From Rhodococcus sp. 1163 (GTDB lineage: Bacteria > Actinomycetota > Actinomycetes > Mycobacteriales > Mycobacteriaceae), in assembly GCF_002091985.1 (NCBI RefSeq), contig NZ_MKKX01000038.1, positions 434,001-498,000 on the forward strand: a stretch of DNA of 64,000 bases. Direction: 5' to 3'. The position numbers and the translations under genes are program-made. The notes beneath the pieces are model-generated. The model saw only the letters and a program-made list of their open reading frames with translations. It was not told the DNA's origin and searched no databases. How positions within the stretch are numbered: the first letter of the stretch is position 1; each line of letters begins with the position of its first letter. This document shows, in pieces, positions 21,908 through 35,639 of the stretch.

Positions 21908-22695
21908 AGTCCGCCGGTGGCCAGCAATCCGCCATCCACTCGGACAGTTTCGCCGGTGATCCAGCACGACGCGTCGGACACGAGAAATCCCACGAGGCTT
22001 GCGACGTCTTCCGGAGATCCGAGCCGCTTCATCGGATATGCCGCGGCAGCTTGCTCCTCGCCACCAGCCACCAGCGCCTCGGCGAACTTCGTCTTCACCA
22101 CCCCCGGTGCAACCGCGTTGACTCGGATCGATGGTCCCAGCTGCCACGCGAGTTCTTCGGTCAAGCGGATCAGGGCCGCTTTGGACGCGCCGTACGCAGC
22201 GATCACGCCCGTCGAGCGCAGGCCAGCGACGCTCGCGACGTTCACTACGGCGCCACCGTGCGCTCCCATCCAGGCTCGGTAGGCCTCCTGGATGTACCCC
22301 AAGGTGGCGACGACATTGGTGTCGAAGATTTTTCTGACGCCGTCGAGATCGGCGTCCATCAGCGAACCGTAGACAGGATTGATACCGGTGTTGTTGATCA
22401 GGATGTCGAGCGAACCGAATACCTCGATCGTCTTGTCCACCGAGTCGCGACGAGAGTCGGCATCACTGGCGTTGCCTGCAATGGCAAGGACCCTGTCGAT
22501 TCCACTACCTGTGGCTTCGCCGAGTTGGTGGGCGGCTTCGGCCAGCGGTTCAGGTTTGCGAGCGGTGATCGTTACTCGTGCGCCTCGAGCAAGCAGTTCG
22601 GCGGCGATTGCCTTGCCGATTCCTCGGCTGGCACCGGTGACGAGGGCCACCTTGCCTGTCAGATCCTGTTCTCGGGCTGTGTTTGCGGCGGTCAT
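21904..22695 (-). CDS. SDR family oxidoreductase (FabG-like)
   Basis: 263-residue classical short-chain dehydrogenase. The NAD(P) motif TGASRGIGKA is near residue 21, NNTGINPVYG is a slightly altered NNAG motif, and the catalytic Ser and YGASKAAL are in place. Arg in TARKPEP after the second strand suggests NADP(H). The substrate is unknown. It heads a coupled unit with the lycopene cyclase and ku, though the three roles have no obvious common theme. No ribosome site precedes the ATG; TAACGT lies eight bases upstream. Confidence 0.88.
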   Translation of the reverse strand: MTAANTAREQDLTGKVALVTGASRGIGKAIAAELLARGARVTITARKPEPLAEAAHQLGEATGSGIDRVLAIAGNASDADSRRDSVDKTIEVFGSLDILINNTGINPVYGSLMDADLDGVRKIFDTNVVATLGYIQEAYRAWMGAHGGAVVNVASVAGLRSTGVIAAYGASKAALIRLTEELAWQLGPSIRVNAVAPGVVKTKFAEALVAGGEEQAAAAYPMKRLGSPEDVASLVGFLVSDASCWITGETVRVDGGLLATGGL

Positions 22696-22902
22696 GAGTC
22701 AAGACGTTACCGGTGTCACTGCTCGGACGGTCGGTAGCACGGCCCCCAAGGGGTTAAAATGAGAGGTTCATGGGCCATGAGTGGTTTCAGGGCCAGGCCC
22801 AGCGCACCTTCGACGAGTCATCGTTCGCTACCGCCTGCGACTCGACCGCTCGTGAAAACGGCCAGACGCCGAACTTCGCCCGCTATAGCTAGGAGCACCC
22901 GC

Positions 22903-24534
22903 GTGATTACCGCCACCGACTTGGAAGTTCGTGCCGGTGTCCGCACGTTGCTGTCGACTCAAGGACCAGCACTTCGCGTACAGGGCGGAGACCGTATCGG
23001 GTTGGTCGGGCGTAACGGAGCCGGCAAGACCACGACGCTGAGGATTCTTGCGGGTGAGGGCGAGCCCTACGCGGGCACCGTCGTTCGTACGGGCGATCTC
23101 GGATACTTGCCACAGGATCCGAAAGAGGGTGACCTCGATGTGCTTGCCAGGGATCGAGTTCTCTCCGCGCGTGGACTCGACACTTTGTTGCATCAGATGG
23201 AGAAGCAGCAGGCGTTGATGGCCGAGGTCGCCGACGAGGCGCTTCTCGACAAGGCGGTCCGCAAGTACGGCGAGCTCGAGGAGCGATTCGCATCGCTGGG
23301 CGGCTACGAAGCAGAGAGCGAAGCAGCGCGAATCTGCAACAGCCTGGGACTTGCCGATCGCATCCTCGCGCAAGCACTGCGCACGCTGTCCGGTGGCCAA
23401 CGGCGGCGCGTGGAGTTGGCGCGCATTCTGTTCGCGGCCTCCGACGGGAGCGGCGGACGTTCCGACACGACTCTGCTACTCGACGAACCCACCAACCACC
23501 TCGACGCCGACTCCATCACCTGGCTCCGGGGGTTCCTGCAGAACCACGATGGCGGACTGATCGTGATCAGCCACGATGTCGACCTTCTGAGCGACGTGGT
23601 CAACCGCGTGTGGTTCCTCGATGCGGTACGCGGCGAAGCCGATGTCTACAACATGAACTGGAAGAAGTACATCGATGCTCGGGCAACCGACGAGCAGCGC
23701 AGGCGGCGTGAGCGTGCCAACGCGGAGAAGAAGGCAGGCGCGTTGCGCGTGCAGGCCGCGAAGATGGGCGCGAAAGCAACGAAAGCTGTTGCCGCGCAGA
23801 ACATGGCAAAGCGTGCTGACAAGCTCATGGCTAACCTCGACGCCGAGCGAGTTTCGGACAAGGTTGCGCACATCCGCTTCCCTGAGCCTGCACCCTGCGG
23901 CAAGACCCCCCTCATGGCGAAGAACCTCACCAAGATGTACGGGTCACTGGAAATCTTCGCCGGAGTCGATCTGGCCATCGACCGCGGCAGCCGCGTCGTA
24001 GTGCTCGGACTCAACGGTGCGGGCAAGACAACCTTGCTCCGGATTCTGGCGGGTACCGAAAAGTCCGACGCAGGTGAGATCCTCGCCGGCCACGGGCTAC
24101 GCGTCGGATACTTCGCACAGGAGCACGACACACTCGACGATCGCGCTTCGGTGTGGGAAAACATTCGTCATGCGGCTCCGGACACGGGGGAGCAGGAGTT
24201 GCGCTCGTTGCTGGGGGCGTTCATGTTCACCGGACCGCAGCTGGAACAGCCGGCAGGCACGCTGTCGGGCGGTGAGAAGACCAGACTTGCACTTGCCGGG
24301 CTTGTGTCCTCTGCTGCCAACGTCCTGCTTCTCGACGAGCCGACGAACAACCTCGACCCGATTTCACGTGAACAGGTGCTCGATGCTCTCCGCAGTTACA
24401 AGGGAGCCGTGGTGCTGGTCACTCACGATCCGGGTGCGGCCGAAGCCCTGTCACCCGAGCGGGTCATCCTGCTGCCCGACGGCAACGAGGACCACTGGTC
24501 ACAGGACTACCTGGAACTAATTCAGCTGGCCTGA
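22903..24534 (+). CDS. ABC-F family ATPase (translation factor / ribosome protection type)
   Basis: 543-residue soluble protein with two ABC domains and no membrane segment. Walker A motifs are GRNGAGKTTT (about residue 37) and GLNGAGKTTL; signatures are LSGGQRRRVELA and LSGGEKTRLALAG; the linker between domains is rich in Lys, Arg and Ala (RRRRERANAEKKAGALR), as in ABC-F proteins that enter the ribosomal E site. The GTG at 22903 has AGGAGC six bases upstream and is preferred to an earlier in-frame ATG at 22759. It corresponds in position to Rv1473 as I remember it. Whether it gives antibiotic protection or works like EttA is open. Confidence 0.92.
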   Translation: MITATDLEVRAGVRTLLSTQGPALRVQGGDRIGLVGRNGAGKTTTLRILAGEGEPYAGTVVRTGDLGYLPQDPKEGDLDVLARDRVLSARGLDTLLHQMEKQQALMAEVADEALLDKAVRKYGELEERFASLGGYEAESEAARICNSLGLADRILAQALRTLSGGQRRRVELARILFAASDGSGGRSDTTLLLDEPTNHLDADSITWLRGFLQNHDGGLIVISHDVDLLSDVVNRVWFLDAVRGEADVYNMNWKKYIDARATDEQRRRRERANAEKKAGALRVQAAKMGAKATKAVAAQNMAKRADKLMANLDAERVSDKVAHIRFPEPAPCGKTPLMAKNLTKMYGSLEIFAGVDLAIDRGSRVVVLGLNGAGKTTLLRILAGTEKSDAGEILAGHGLRVGYFAQEHDTLDDRASVWENIRHAAPDTGEQELRSLLGAFMFTGPQLEQPAGTLSGGEKTRLALAGLVSSAANVLLLDEPTNNLDPISREQVLDALRSYKGAVVLVTHDPGAAEALSPERVILLPDGNEDHWSQDYLELIQLA

Positions 24535-24627
24535 TACGCGGTTTTCTCGTGGCCGGAGTGTGGCGTCCTCTACCCTGGTTGTGCGGGGGTGTTCGGTGAG
24601 TGAAGTGTCGCTGACTGGAGGAACGCC

Positions 24628-24888
24628 ATGCCACCACTACCGGCCCGTGGGTCATTCGCCGAATCCGAGGGTCCGCCCATCGGTAAAGGTGCACGAATCA
24701 CCGGCGAATCGCGAGAGAGGCTGCGTGCCTCACTGCAGAAGCAGTACTCCGCAGGGGCCAGCATTCGTAGTCTCGCTCACGATCTCGGCAGATCCTATGG
24801 ATTCGTGCACAAGATTCTGGCCGAATCGGGTGTCGCGTTACGTTCGAGGGGTGGCCCTAATCGGCAGAAGTCACACAGCACCGATTAG
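24628..24888 (+). CDS. small helix-turn-helix protein (Rv1473A-like)
   Basis: 86-residue basic protein. The helix-turn-helix is at about residues 42-66 (SAGASIRSLAHDLGRSYGFVHKIL), a transposase/resolvase-like HTH, flanked by Arg/Lys-rich ends. No effector domain. The ATG has GGAGG six bases upstream. It follows the ABC-F gene by about 90 bases and is convergent with acnR. It is probably a DNA-binding or nucleoid-type protein, with the target unknown. Confidence 0.85.
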   Translation: MPPLPARGSFAESEGPPIGKGARITGESRERLRASLQKQYSAGASIRSLAHDLGRSYGFVHKILAESGVALRSRGGPNRQKSHSTD

Positions 24889-24900
24889 CTGTACATCAAG

Positions 24901-25473
24901 CTAAGCGCTGTCGGGCCTGCGAACCGATGCCTCGACAAGGTCCAGTACCGCCGAGAGGTTGGGCCCTCCCTGACCGGAGGCGATGCGAGCGACAAGACCG
25001 TCGAGCACGAGATCGAGATAGTCGTGCATGACATCCTTCGGAACGTCCTCACGCAGTTTGCCCGCCGTTTTCTGACGTTCCAGACGGGCAAGGGTTGCAT
25101 CGGTGAGTTCCGAGGACTTCTCCGCCCAGCTCTTCCTGAATTCTGGGTCGGTGCGTAAGCGCCTTGCTATTTCCAGCCGAGTACCGAGCCACTCGAAGCG
25201 ATCGGGTTGCTCGAGAATATCCCGCATGACCTGGACCAAGCCTTGACGAGCGGCCACTTCTGCCATTCGCCGAGCATCTTCCTGCGCGAGCGCGAGAAAC
25301 AACCCGTCCTTGTCCTTGAAGTGGTGAAAGATCGCGCCTCTGGACAGGCCAGTCGTCTCCTCGAGGCGGCGGACCGTCGCACCCTCGTAGCCGAATTCAC
25401 CGAAGCAACGTCGTGCGCCGTCGAGAATCTCGCTACGTCGTGCCGCCAAATGGTCCTCGCTGACCTTCGGCAC
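24901..25473 (-). CDS. acnR: TetR-family regulator AcnR
   Basis: 190-residue TetR repressor. The HTH is at about residues 31-53 (GATVRRLEETTGLSRGAIFHHF). The GTG at 25473 is chosen because AAGGAGG lies four bases upstream and the length then matches C. glutamicum AcnR, which represses aconitase in response to citrate and metal. An open extension to 25602 has no support. It lies downstream of acn on the same strand, as in other Corynebacteriales, and a site matching the AcnR operator is found upstream of acn at 28552. Confidence 0.9.
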   Translation of the reverse strand: MPKVSEDHLAARRSEILDGARRCFGEFGYEGATVRRLEETTGLSRGAIFHHFKDKDGLFLALAQEDARRMAEVAARQGLVQVMRDILEQPDRFEWLGTRLEIARRLRTDPEFRKSWAEKSSELTDATLARLERQKTAGKLREDVPKDVMHDYLDLVLDGLVARIASGQGGPNLSAVLDLVEASVRRPDSA

Positions 25474-25630
25474 ACTGCCTCCTTCATCGGCTGATACGTC
25501 GTCCCGCCTCGAGCGCAGAACGCGCACGCCCACTGTCTGTTCGAGTCTGAACCGTTCTCGAAGTGGTCGTGCGCGTTCTGCGTGCTCACTGGTCGAGTTC
25601 ACTCACCAGCGCTGAGCTGTAAAGAAGTGC

Positions 25631-28441
<2,811 letters not shown>

Positions 28442-28791
28442 TTCAGCTCCACTCGTCTATGAGGCACACCGCCGACGGGGCTGTGTCGACGGTTGAAGCG
28501 AGACCTTCTACGCGACCGAGCGGTGCGCCGAACGCCTCGTTGTAAGTCTAACAGTACGCTTGTCCTGTGAAACCCTGAGGGCAGGCCCGATGATGCGTCG
28601 GCATGCCCTGCATCGACAATCCTCACGCAGTGGCACTACCTTCGCAATGCAGGGCAACCTCACTTCGGGCCATGCGGTGAGTGTCCAATGCGGTCCCGAT
28701 AGGGGTCGGTGACGTAGGGTTCGAACGGGCTGCTCGTACTCTTCGGTAACGACCGCCACCCACCGACTCCGCTAATGCGACTGGACGAGAG
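28442..28791. promoter_or_regulatory. divergent acn / Rv1476-like intergenic region
   Basis: About 350 bases without a gene. It carries the AcnR-type operator and a candidate acn promoter (see the next entry). Toward the right end GGACGAG precedes the ATG at 28792 as a ribosome site. No terminator or other strong repeat was noticed. Confidence 0.5.
28552..28567. promoter_or_regulatory. AcnR-type operator within the acn promoter
   Basis: CAGTACGCTTGTCCTG is an imperfect 16-bp inverted repeat agreeing with the C. glutamicum AcnR consensus CAGNACnnncGTACTG at all but two specified positions (the spacer C and one A). On the minus strand TAGACT at 28545-28550 and GTTTCA at 28568-28573 are separated by 17 bases, so the operator fills the -35/-10 spacer of a candidate acn promoter. 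The -35 match is weak. Confidence 0.6.
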
Positions 28792-29382
28792 ATGCCTGAT
28801 CCAATTCTTGCTTTTGTTCCACTGGCCGCCGAAGTCCCACCCGGTCTGGATATCGATTCGATCGTGGCCGACATCGCCGAGTCCGGTGTCAGTGCGCCTT
28901 CGGAACTTCGGAGCGATCTGCAGGCCGTAGTCCAGCGTGCCGAAGAGCACGGAGTCGATCTCGGGATCGTGGTCATGGAAAAGGATCCCGTTCACGATTC
29001 TCAGTTGCGTGATCTCGCGACGGCGGTCGGAACCCAGGACGGAGGCACGATCCTCGTCTTGAGTCCAGGTCAGGTGGGGTCCTTCAGTGACACGGTCAGT
29101 CGAGTGACGCTTGAGGCTGGGCAAGATCGGACCTACACGGGCAATCCCGTCATCGGAGCCGACAACTTCGTCGACACACTGGTCGGCCCTCAGACTCCGT
29201 GGGGTTTGATCACGGGTCTGATCCTGGTGCTCGTGACGGCGGTGGCAGCAGTAACTGCAGTTGCGAAGATCCGGCGCCACAAAGCGCGGAGTATCTCGAT
29301 GTCAGAGCCCCGCGAGACGGAGCGGCTCACGCCGGCGTTCGAGCCGAGCAACAGTTCTGGTGAGTCCGCCACCGAACGCTGA
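28792..29382 (+). CDS. Rv1476-family membrane protein
   Basis: 196-residue protein with a soluble N-terminal domain (about 1-135) and one membrane segment (about 138-160, GLITGLILVLVTAVAAVTAV) followed by a basic then acidic cytoplasmic tail of about 35 residues. There is no N-terminal signal sequence, so topology is uncertain. The soluble part has a TPM-like feel (LVVMEKDP, DLATAVGTQDGGTILVLSPG) but no catalytic motif. It sits directly before the ripA-type hydrolase, as in mycobacteria, and a terminator separates them. Confidence 0.82.
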   Translation: MPDPILAFVPLAAEVPPGLDIDSIVADIAESGVSAPSELRSDLQAVVQRAEEHGVDLGIVVMEKDPVHDSQLRDLATAVGTQDGGTILVLSPGQVGSFSDTVSRVTLEAGQDRTYTGNPVIGADNFVDTLVGPQTPWGLITGLILVLVTAVAAVTAVAKIRRHKARSISMSEPRETERLTPAFEPSNSSGESATER

Positions 29383-29412
29383 ACACCGACTCTGCTGGAG
29401 ACCGCAGGAACC

Positions 29413-29439
29413 AACGCCCCGACTTCTGGTCGGGGCGTT
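29413..29439 (+). terminator. intrinsic terminator after the Rv1476-like gene
   Basis: Perfect 11-bp stem AACGCCCCGAC / GTCGGGGCGTT with a five-base loop (TTCTG), 31 bases after the stop codon. Confidence 0.8.
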
Positions 29440-29801
29440 CGTCGTCTGTGGGAAAAAGTCGAAAAAACTGTTTCGCGTATATACCGAGTTCAGGGTATTT
29501 GCGCTGGTCGAATTACATATGTGTTCTTTGTGACTGGAGTTTCTTTAGTGTGCAAAGTGTCGTACGGTGCCATTGGCACTGCTGGGGAAGGAGTGTCGCA
29601 GAAGGCAGAGGTCTATCCGAGTTGCCTCGGGTGGCGCCTGCTTCGGGTGGGACCGACGTGGTCTACACCTGTGGTGATGCTGCGTGCTTCCTCCCTGCCC
29701 GGTGAGCGTGATTTCCGGCACCCGATGTGGGTACCGGGTCCTCTCTTCCGGCGTCGACGATCGACAGAACGTCGCGAGCGCCGGACCAGAGGGAGACAAC
29801 T
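29440..29801 (+). promoter_or_regulatory. AT-rich promoter area and long structured leader of ripA
   Basis: About 360 bases without a gene. The left part (29450-29540) is markedly AT-rich, with TATATA and TTACATATG stretches fit for a promoter. The rest is GC-rich with small hairpins: GTGCC-att-GGCAC (29567-29579), CCGAG-ttgc-CTCGG (29617-29630), and CCGGCACCC / GGGTACCGG (29715-29723 / 29729-29737, one mismatch) followed by a pyrimidine run, TCCTCTCTTCC. This is a possible regulatory RNA; c-di-AMP (ydaO) riboswitches are known before NlpC/P60 genes in actinobacteria, but I could not match the conserved core here. Confidence 0.4.
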
Positions 29802-31331
29802 TTGAGGCGACGAGCATTCCGCGGGACACGCAGCTGCGCGTTCTCCAACACGGCGAGAATGTTCGTCGGGGCCGGAATGGTTGTTGCGTTGATAAGCGGG
29901 GCGTCCGGCGCCGCCGTCGCTGTTCCGCCGCCGCCGCCCAACCCATCCGACTCCGACATTGCCGCCGCGGGATCCGCGGTAGAGCAACAGCTCGGTGCCG
30001 TGGGTTCGTTGATCAACCAAGTCGCGTCTGCAAACCAACAGCTCGCCCAACTCGATGCCGATGTGGCGATCAAACGCGAGGATGTCAACAAGGCCCTCGT
30101 CGACCTTCAGAATGCTCGGGACGCCGCTGACGTAGCTGCCCAACTAGTGGTCTTTGCTCAGCAGGCTCTCACCGATGCAGGTGTTCAAATCCAGGCGGCA
30201 CAGCAGAAGTTCAACAACTTCGCCGTGTCGAGTTACACCCAGGGCACAGGTGTCGCCTCGGTGTCCTCGTTCCTCGGATCGAGTGGACCGGACGACGTTC
30301 TCGACCGTGCGCAGGTGCTGAAGGTTCTGTCGAACAGTCAGAACGCTGTGCTCGACGGTCTTCAGCGAGCCAGGACCGAACAGGCCAACCGTGACTCCGC
30401 GGCTCGCGAGTCCAAACAACAAGCCGATGCCGCAGCCTCGACAGCAGAGTCCAAGAAAGCAGATGCCGAGGAAGCGATAGCGACTGCCCGCGCCGCGTTG
30501 CAAGCTCAGGCAGAACAGAAGGCTGCGATCGAGAGCGAGCGCGACTCCGCACAGAGTCAGCTCGATTCCGCACGATCGAACGTGGCAGGACTTGCCGATC
30601 AGCGCGTCGCATACTCGACCTGGGAGTCGCAGAAGGCAGCCGAGGATGCAGCCATTGCCGCCGCGGCGGCTGCAGCGAAGCAAGCGGCAGTTCAAGCCGC
30701 TGCGAGGGTTGCAGCGAACCAGGCTGCTGCTGCGGCTGCAGCGGCCGCAGCAGCAGGTCAACGATCCCACACCGATATCGACGAAGATCAGGACTCGGTA
30801 GGTAGCGACTCCACCGGCGGCGACTCTGCCGACAGCACGGGCACCACGACAACCACGACACCGAAGAAGCCGCGAAGCTCAGGTCAATCGAATCCGTCGC
30901 TCACCGGCAGTGCAGCAGTCGAACTCGCCATAGACCGCGGAATGTCTCAGCTGGGCGTCCCGTACTCCTGGGGTGGCGGCGACGAAAACGGACCGACGAA
31001 AGGTATCCGGGACGGGGGAGTGGCCGATAGCTACGGCGACTACAACAAGGTCGGCTTCGACTGTTCCGGATTGATGATCTATGCGTTCGGGGGACTCGGC
31101 ATCTCGCTGCCTCACTACACGGGCTACCAATACACGGCAGGCAAACAGGTCCCATCCTCCAACATGAAGCGCGGGGACATGATCTTCTATGGACCGAATG
31201 CCAGTCAGCACGTCGCGTTGTATCTGGGCGACGGGAAGATGCTGGAAGCTCCTCAATCCGGTGACATCGTGAAGGTTTCGGCCGTTCGATACGACGGTAT
31301 GACGCCGTACGCAGTACGTATGGTGTCCTGA
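29802..31331 (+). CDS. ripA: RipA-like secreted NlpC/P60 peptidoglycan endopeptidase
   Basis: About 509 residues. A signal peptide with Arg-rich start and hydrophobic core ends near AVA-VP at residue 40. Then a long coiled-coil region (about 50-330) very rich in Ala, Gln, Glu and Lys, an acidic Thr/Ser/Asp linker, and a C-terminal NlpC/P60 domain. Catalytic Cys421 lies in GFDCSGLMIYAF and His470 in SQHVALYLGDG. Mycobacterial RipA cleaves D-Glu-mDAP bonds in the septum. The start is a TTG at 29802 preceded by AGGGAGA; an earlier in-frame ATG at 29727 would spoil the signal peptide. The ripB neighbour seen in mycobacteria is absent. Confidence 0.92.
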   Translation: MRRRAFRGTRSCAFSNTARMFVGAGMVVALISGASGAAVAVPPPPPNPSDSDIAAAGSAVEQQLGAVGSLINQVASANQQLAQLDADVAIKREDVNKALVDLQNARDAADVAAQLVVFAQQALTDAGVQIQAAQQKFNNFAVSSYTQGTGVASVSSFLGSSGPDDVLDRAQVLKVLSNSQNAVLDGLQRARTEQANRDSAARESKQQADAAASTAESKKADAEEAIATARAALQAQAEQKAAIESERDSAQSQLDSARSNVAGLADQRVAYSTWESQKAAEDAAIAAAAAAAKQAAVQAAARVAANQAAAAAAAAAAAGQRSHTDIDEDQDSVGSDSTGGDSADSTGTTTTTTPKKPRSSGQSNPSLTGSAAVELAIDRGMSQLGVPYSWGGGDENGPTKGIRDGGVADSYGDYNKVGFDCSGLMIYAFGGLGISLPHYTGYQYTAGKQVPSSNMKRGDMIFYGPNASQHVALYLGDGKMLEAPQSGDIVKVSAVRYDGMTPYAVRMVS

Positions 31332-31489
31332 CAGAATTCTTCGGGGGCCACTCGGTAGGCTCGCCCCACAGGAGACATCGGTAGCCTTGGGGGGCGGCCC
31401 CACGGCGCAAGCAGTCATCGTCTGAAATAGTCGATGGTCGATACCGAACGTGCCCGAGAAGTGATTCGAGTGAAAGCGGTGAATTCTTG

Positions 31490-32796
<1,307 letters not shown>

Positions 32797-32800
<4 letters not shown>

Positions 32801-33789
32801 GCGGGGCACTTGCCCGCGGGGCGGGTCGAGCACCCGACTCGCGGCCCCCGTCTTTCCGGAGCGGTGAACTACGTGACCCCACACTCGCTGCGGCGTTGCG
32901 CACCTTGGAGTTGACAGTCCGCCGTCGTCTCGACGGTGTGTTGCACGGCGACCATCTCGGATTGATTCCGGGACCTGGTTCCGAGCCCGGCGACGCGCGG
33001 GAGTACCAGCCTGGCGACGACGTCCGACAGATGGACTGGTCGGTGACTGCTCGGACGACTCACCCACACGTTCGTCAGTCTGTTGCCGATCGCGAGCTGG
33101 AAACCTGGATGGTCGTCGATCTGTCTGCCAGTCTCGATTTCGGTACGACGGGGTGCGAGAAGCGAGATCTGGCTGTCGCGGCTGCCGCGGCAATCACGCA
33201 CTTGACCAGCGGTGGAGGTAATCGCATCGGTGCTGTGGTTGCTACTGGAGCACAGACGACTCGGATCCCGGCCAGGGGTGGCCGGATCCACTCGCAGACG
33301 TTGCTGCGGACCATCGCGACGACACCCAGTGCCGCCGACGGTGTGCGAGGAAATCTTCGCGAGGCAATCGAGGCGCTCCGCCGCCCCCAACGCAGGCGGG
33401 GGATGGCAGTGGTGATCAGTGATTTTCTCGGGCCGATCGACTGGGAGCGATCGCTGCGAGCGATCTCTGCACGGCACGATGTGTTGGCAGTGGAAATACT
33501 CGATCCTCGGGACGTCGAACTGCCAGATGTCGGGGATGTGGTCCTCCACGACCCCGAAACCGGTCGCACCCGTGAATTCAGCACGACGCCGCAGTTGCGT
33601 GCCGATTTCGCCGAGGCCGCCGCGTCGCATCGCGAGGACGTGGAGCGTGCGCTTCGACGATGTGGCGCTCCGCGCTTGACACTTAGAACCGACGGCGACT
33701 GGATAGCGGACGTCGTCCGTTTCGTTTCTTCACGCCGACACACTCTCGGTTCCAGTGCAGTCAATTCGGCTCGGGCAGGTCGCCGGTGA
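32797..33789 (+). CDS. DUF58 domain protein
   Basis: 330-residue soluble protein. The DUF58 core runs through [21 protein letters not shown] with [12 protein letters not shown], and a VWA-like fold follows with [11 protein letters not shown] in the MIDAS position and DFLGPIDWE later. It normally works with MoxR ATPases in envelope or metal-cofactor maturation; the precise substrate is unknown. GTG start with GTGA overlap to moxR, and its own stop overlaps the VWA gene in the same way, so the three proteins are probably made together. Confidence 0.9.
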
Positions 33790-34778
33790 GTCTGTCCGAG
33801 TTCACCTCACCGTGGTGGCTGCTGTTCGTCCTCGTCGTTGCCGGTTTGGTCGTCGGTTACGTATTGGCGCAGCGCCGTCGTCACAAACACACTTTGCGGT
33901 TCTCGAACATGGAACTGTTGGAGAAGGTGGCGCCGACGCGACCGGGTTACTGGCGCCACGTGCCGACGGCACTGGTCCTGGCCGGTCTGCTCGTACTGAC
34001 AATTGCCTTGGCGGGTCCGACTGCTGATCAAAAGGTGCCTCGAAACCGCGCGACGGTGATACTCGTGATCGACGTGTCGTTGTCGATGGAGGCAACGGAC
34101 GTCGAACCGTCTCGCTTGGCGGCCGCGCAGGAGGCAGGAAAGTCGTTCGCCGAAGGGTTGACTCCAGGTATCAACCTCGGGCTCGTCGCTTTCGCTGGAA
34201 CGGCGTCGGTGCTCGTATCTCCGACCGCTAACCGAGAAGCGACCAAGGCGGCCATCGACAAACTCCAATTGAGCGAGCGCACGGCCACTGGCGAGGCTAT
34301 TTTCACCTCGCTGCAGTCGATCGACACACTGGGAGCAGTGCTCGGTGGCGGCGATGCGGCCCCGCCCGCTCGAATCGTCTTGTTGTCCGATGGCAAGCAG
34401 ACCGTTCCGGAGAGCCCTGACGATCCGCGGGGTGGATACACTGCCGCGCGCGCCGCGAAGGACAAGAACGTACCGATTTCCACAATCTCGTTCGGAACGA
34501 GCTACGGGACAGTCGATATCGAAGACGAGTCGGGAGTCGAACGAGTTCCGGTTCCAGTCGATGATCCGTCCTTGCGGGAGATTGCCGATCTTTCCGGTGG
34601 GAGCTTCTTCACTGCGTCCTCACTCGAAGAACTGCGCGCGGTGTACGACACGCTGGAGGAGCAGATCGGGTTCGAGATCACCCGTGGAGATGCCAGCCGT
34701 CCGTGGTTGATTCTCGGAGTTGTACTCACCGCATTGGGTTTGGGCACTGCTTTGGTTCTTCGGCAACGACTGCCCTGA
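33786..34778 (+). CDS. VWA domain membrane protein (BatA-like)
   Basis: 330 residues with membrane segments at about 8-28, 60-78 and 306-324. Between the last two lies a von Willebrand A domain with intact MIDAS D96-V-S98-L-S100 ([12 protein letters not shown]). This Bat-type layout places the VWA domain on one face of the membrane, held by helices at each end. It completes the moxR-DUF58-VWA unit next to a peptidoglycan hydrolase, suggesting a role in envelope maintenance (inference). Confidence 0.92.
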   Translation: MSLSEFTSPWWLLFVLVVAGLVVGYVLAQRRRHKHTLRFSNMELLEKVAPTRPGYWRHVPTALVLAGLLVLTIALAGPTADQKVPRNRATVILVIDVSLSMEATDVEPSRLAAAQEAGKSFAEGLTPGINLGLVAFAGTASVLVSPTANREATKAAIDKLQLSERTATGEAIFTSLQSIDTLGAVLGGGDAAPPARIVLLSDGKQTVPESPDDPRGGYTAARAAKDKNVPISTISFGTSYGTVDIEDESGVERVPVPVDDPSLREIADLSGGSFFTASSLEELRAVYDTLEEQIGFEITRGDASRPWLILGVVLTALGLGTALVLRQRLP

Positions 34779-34810
34779 TTCGCTGTTATTACTCACCAGT
34801 AAGTTTCGCT

Positions 34811-35567
<757 letters not shown>

Positions 35568-35639
35568 CCTCTCGATTATCCGAGTTTTCGCAACTGGTAC
35601 ACCTCTTTTCTCATTTCGACTCGATCGGTAAGGAAGAAC

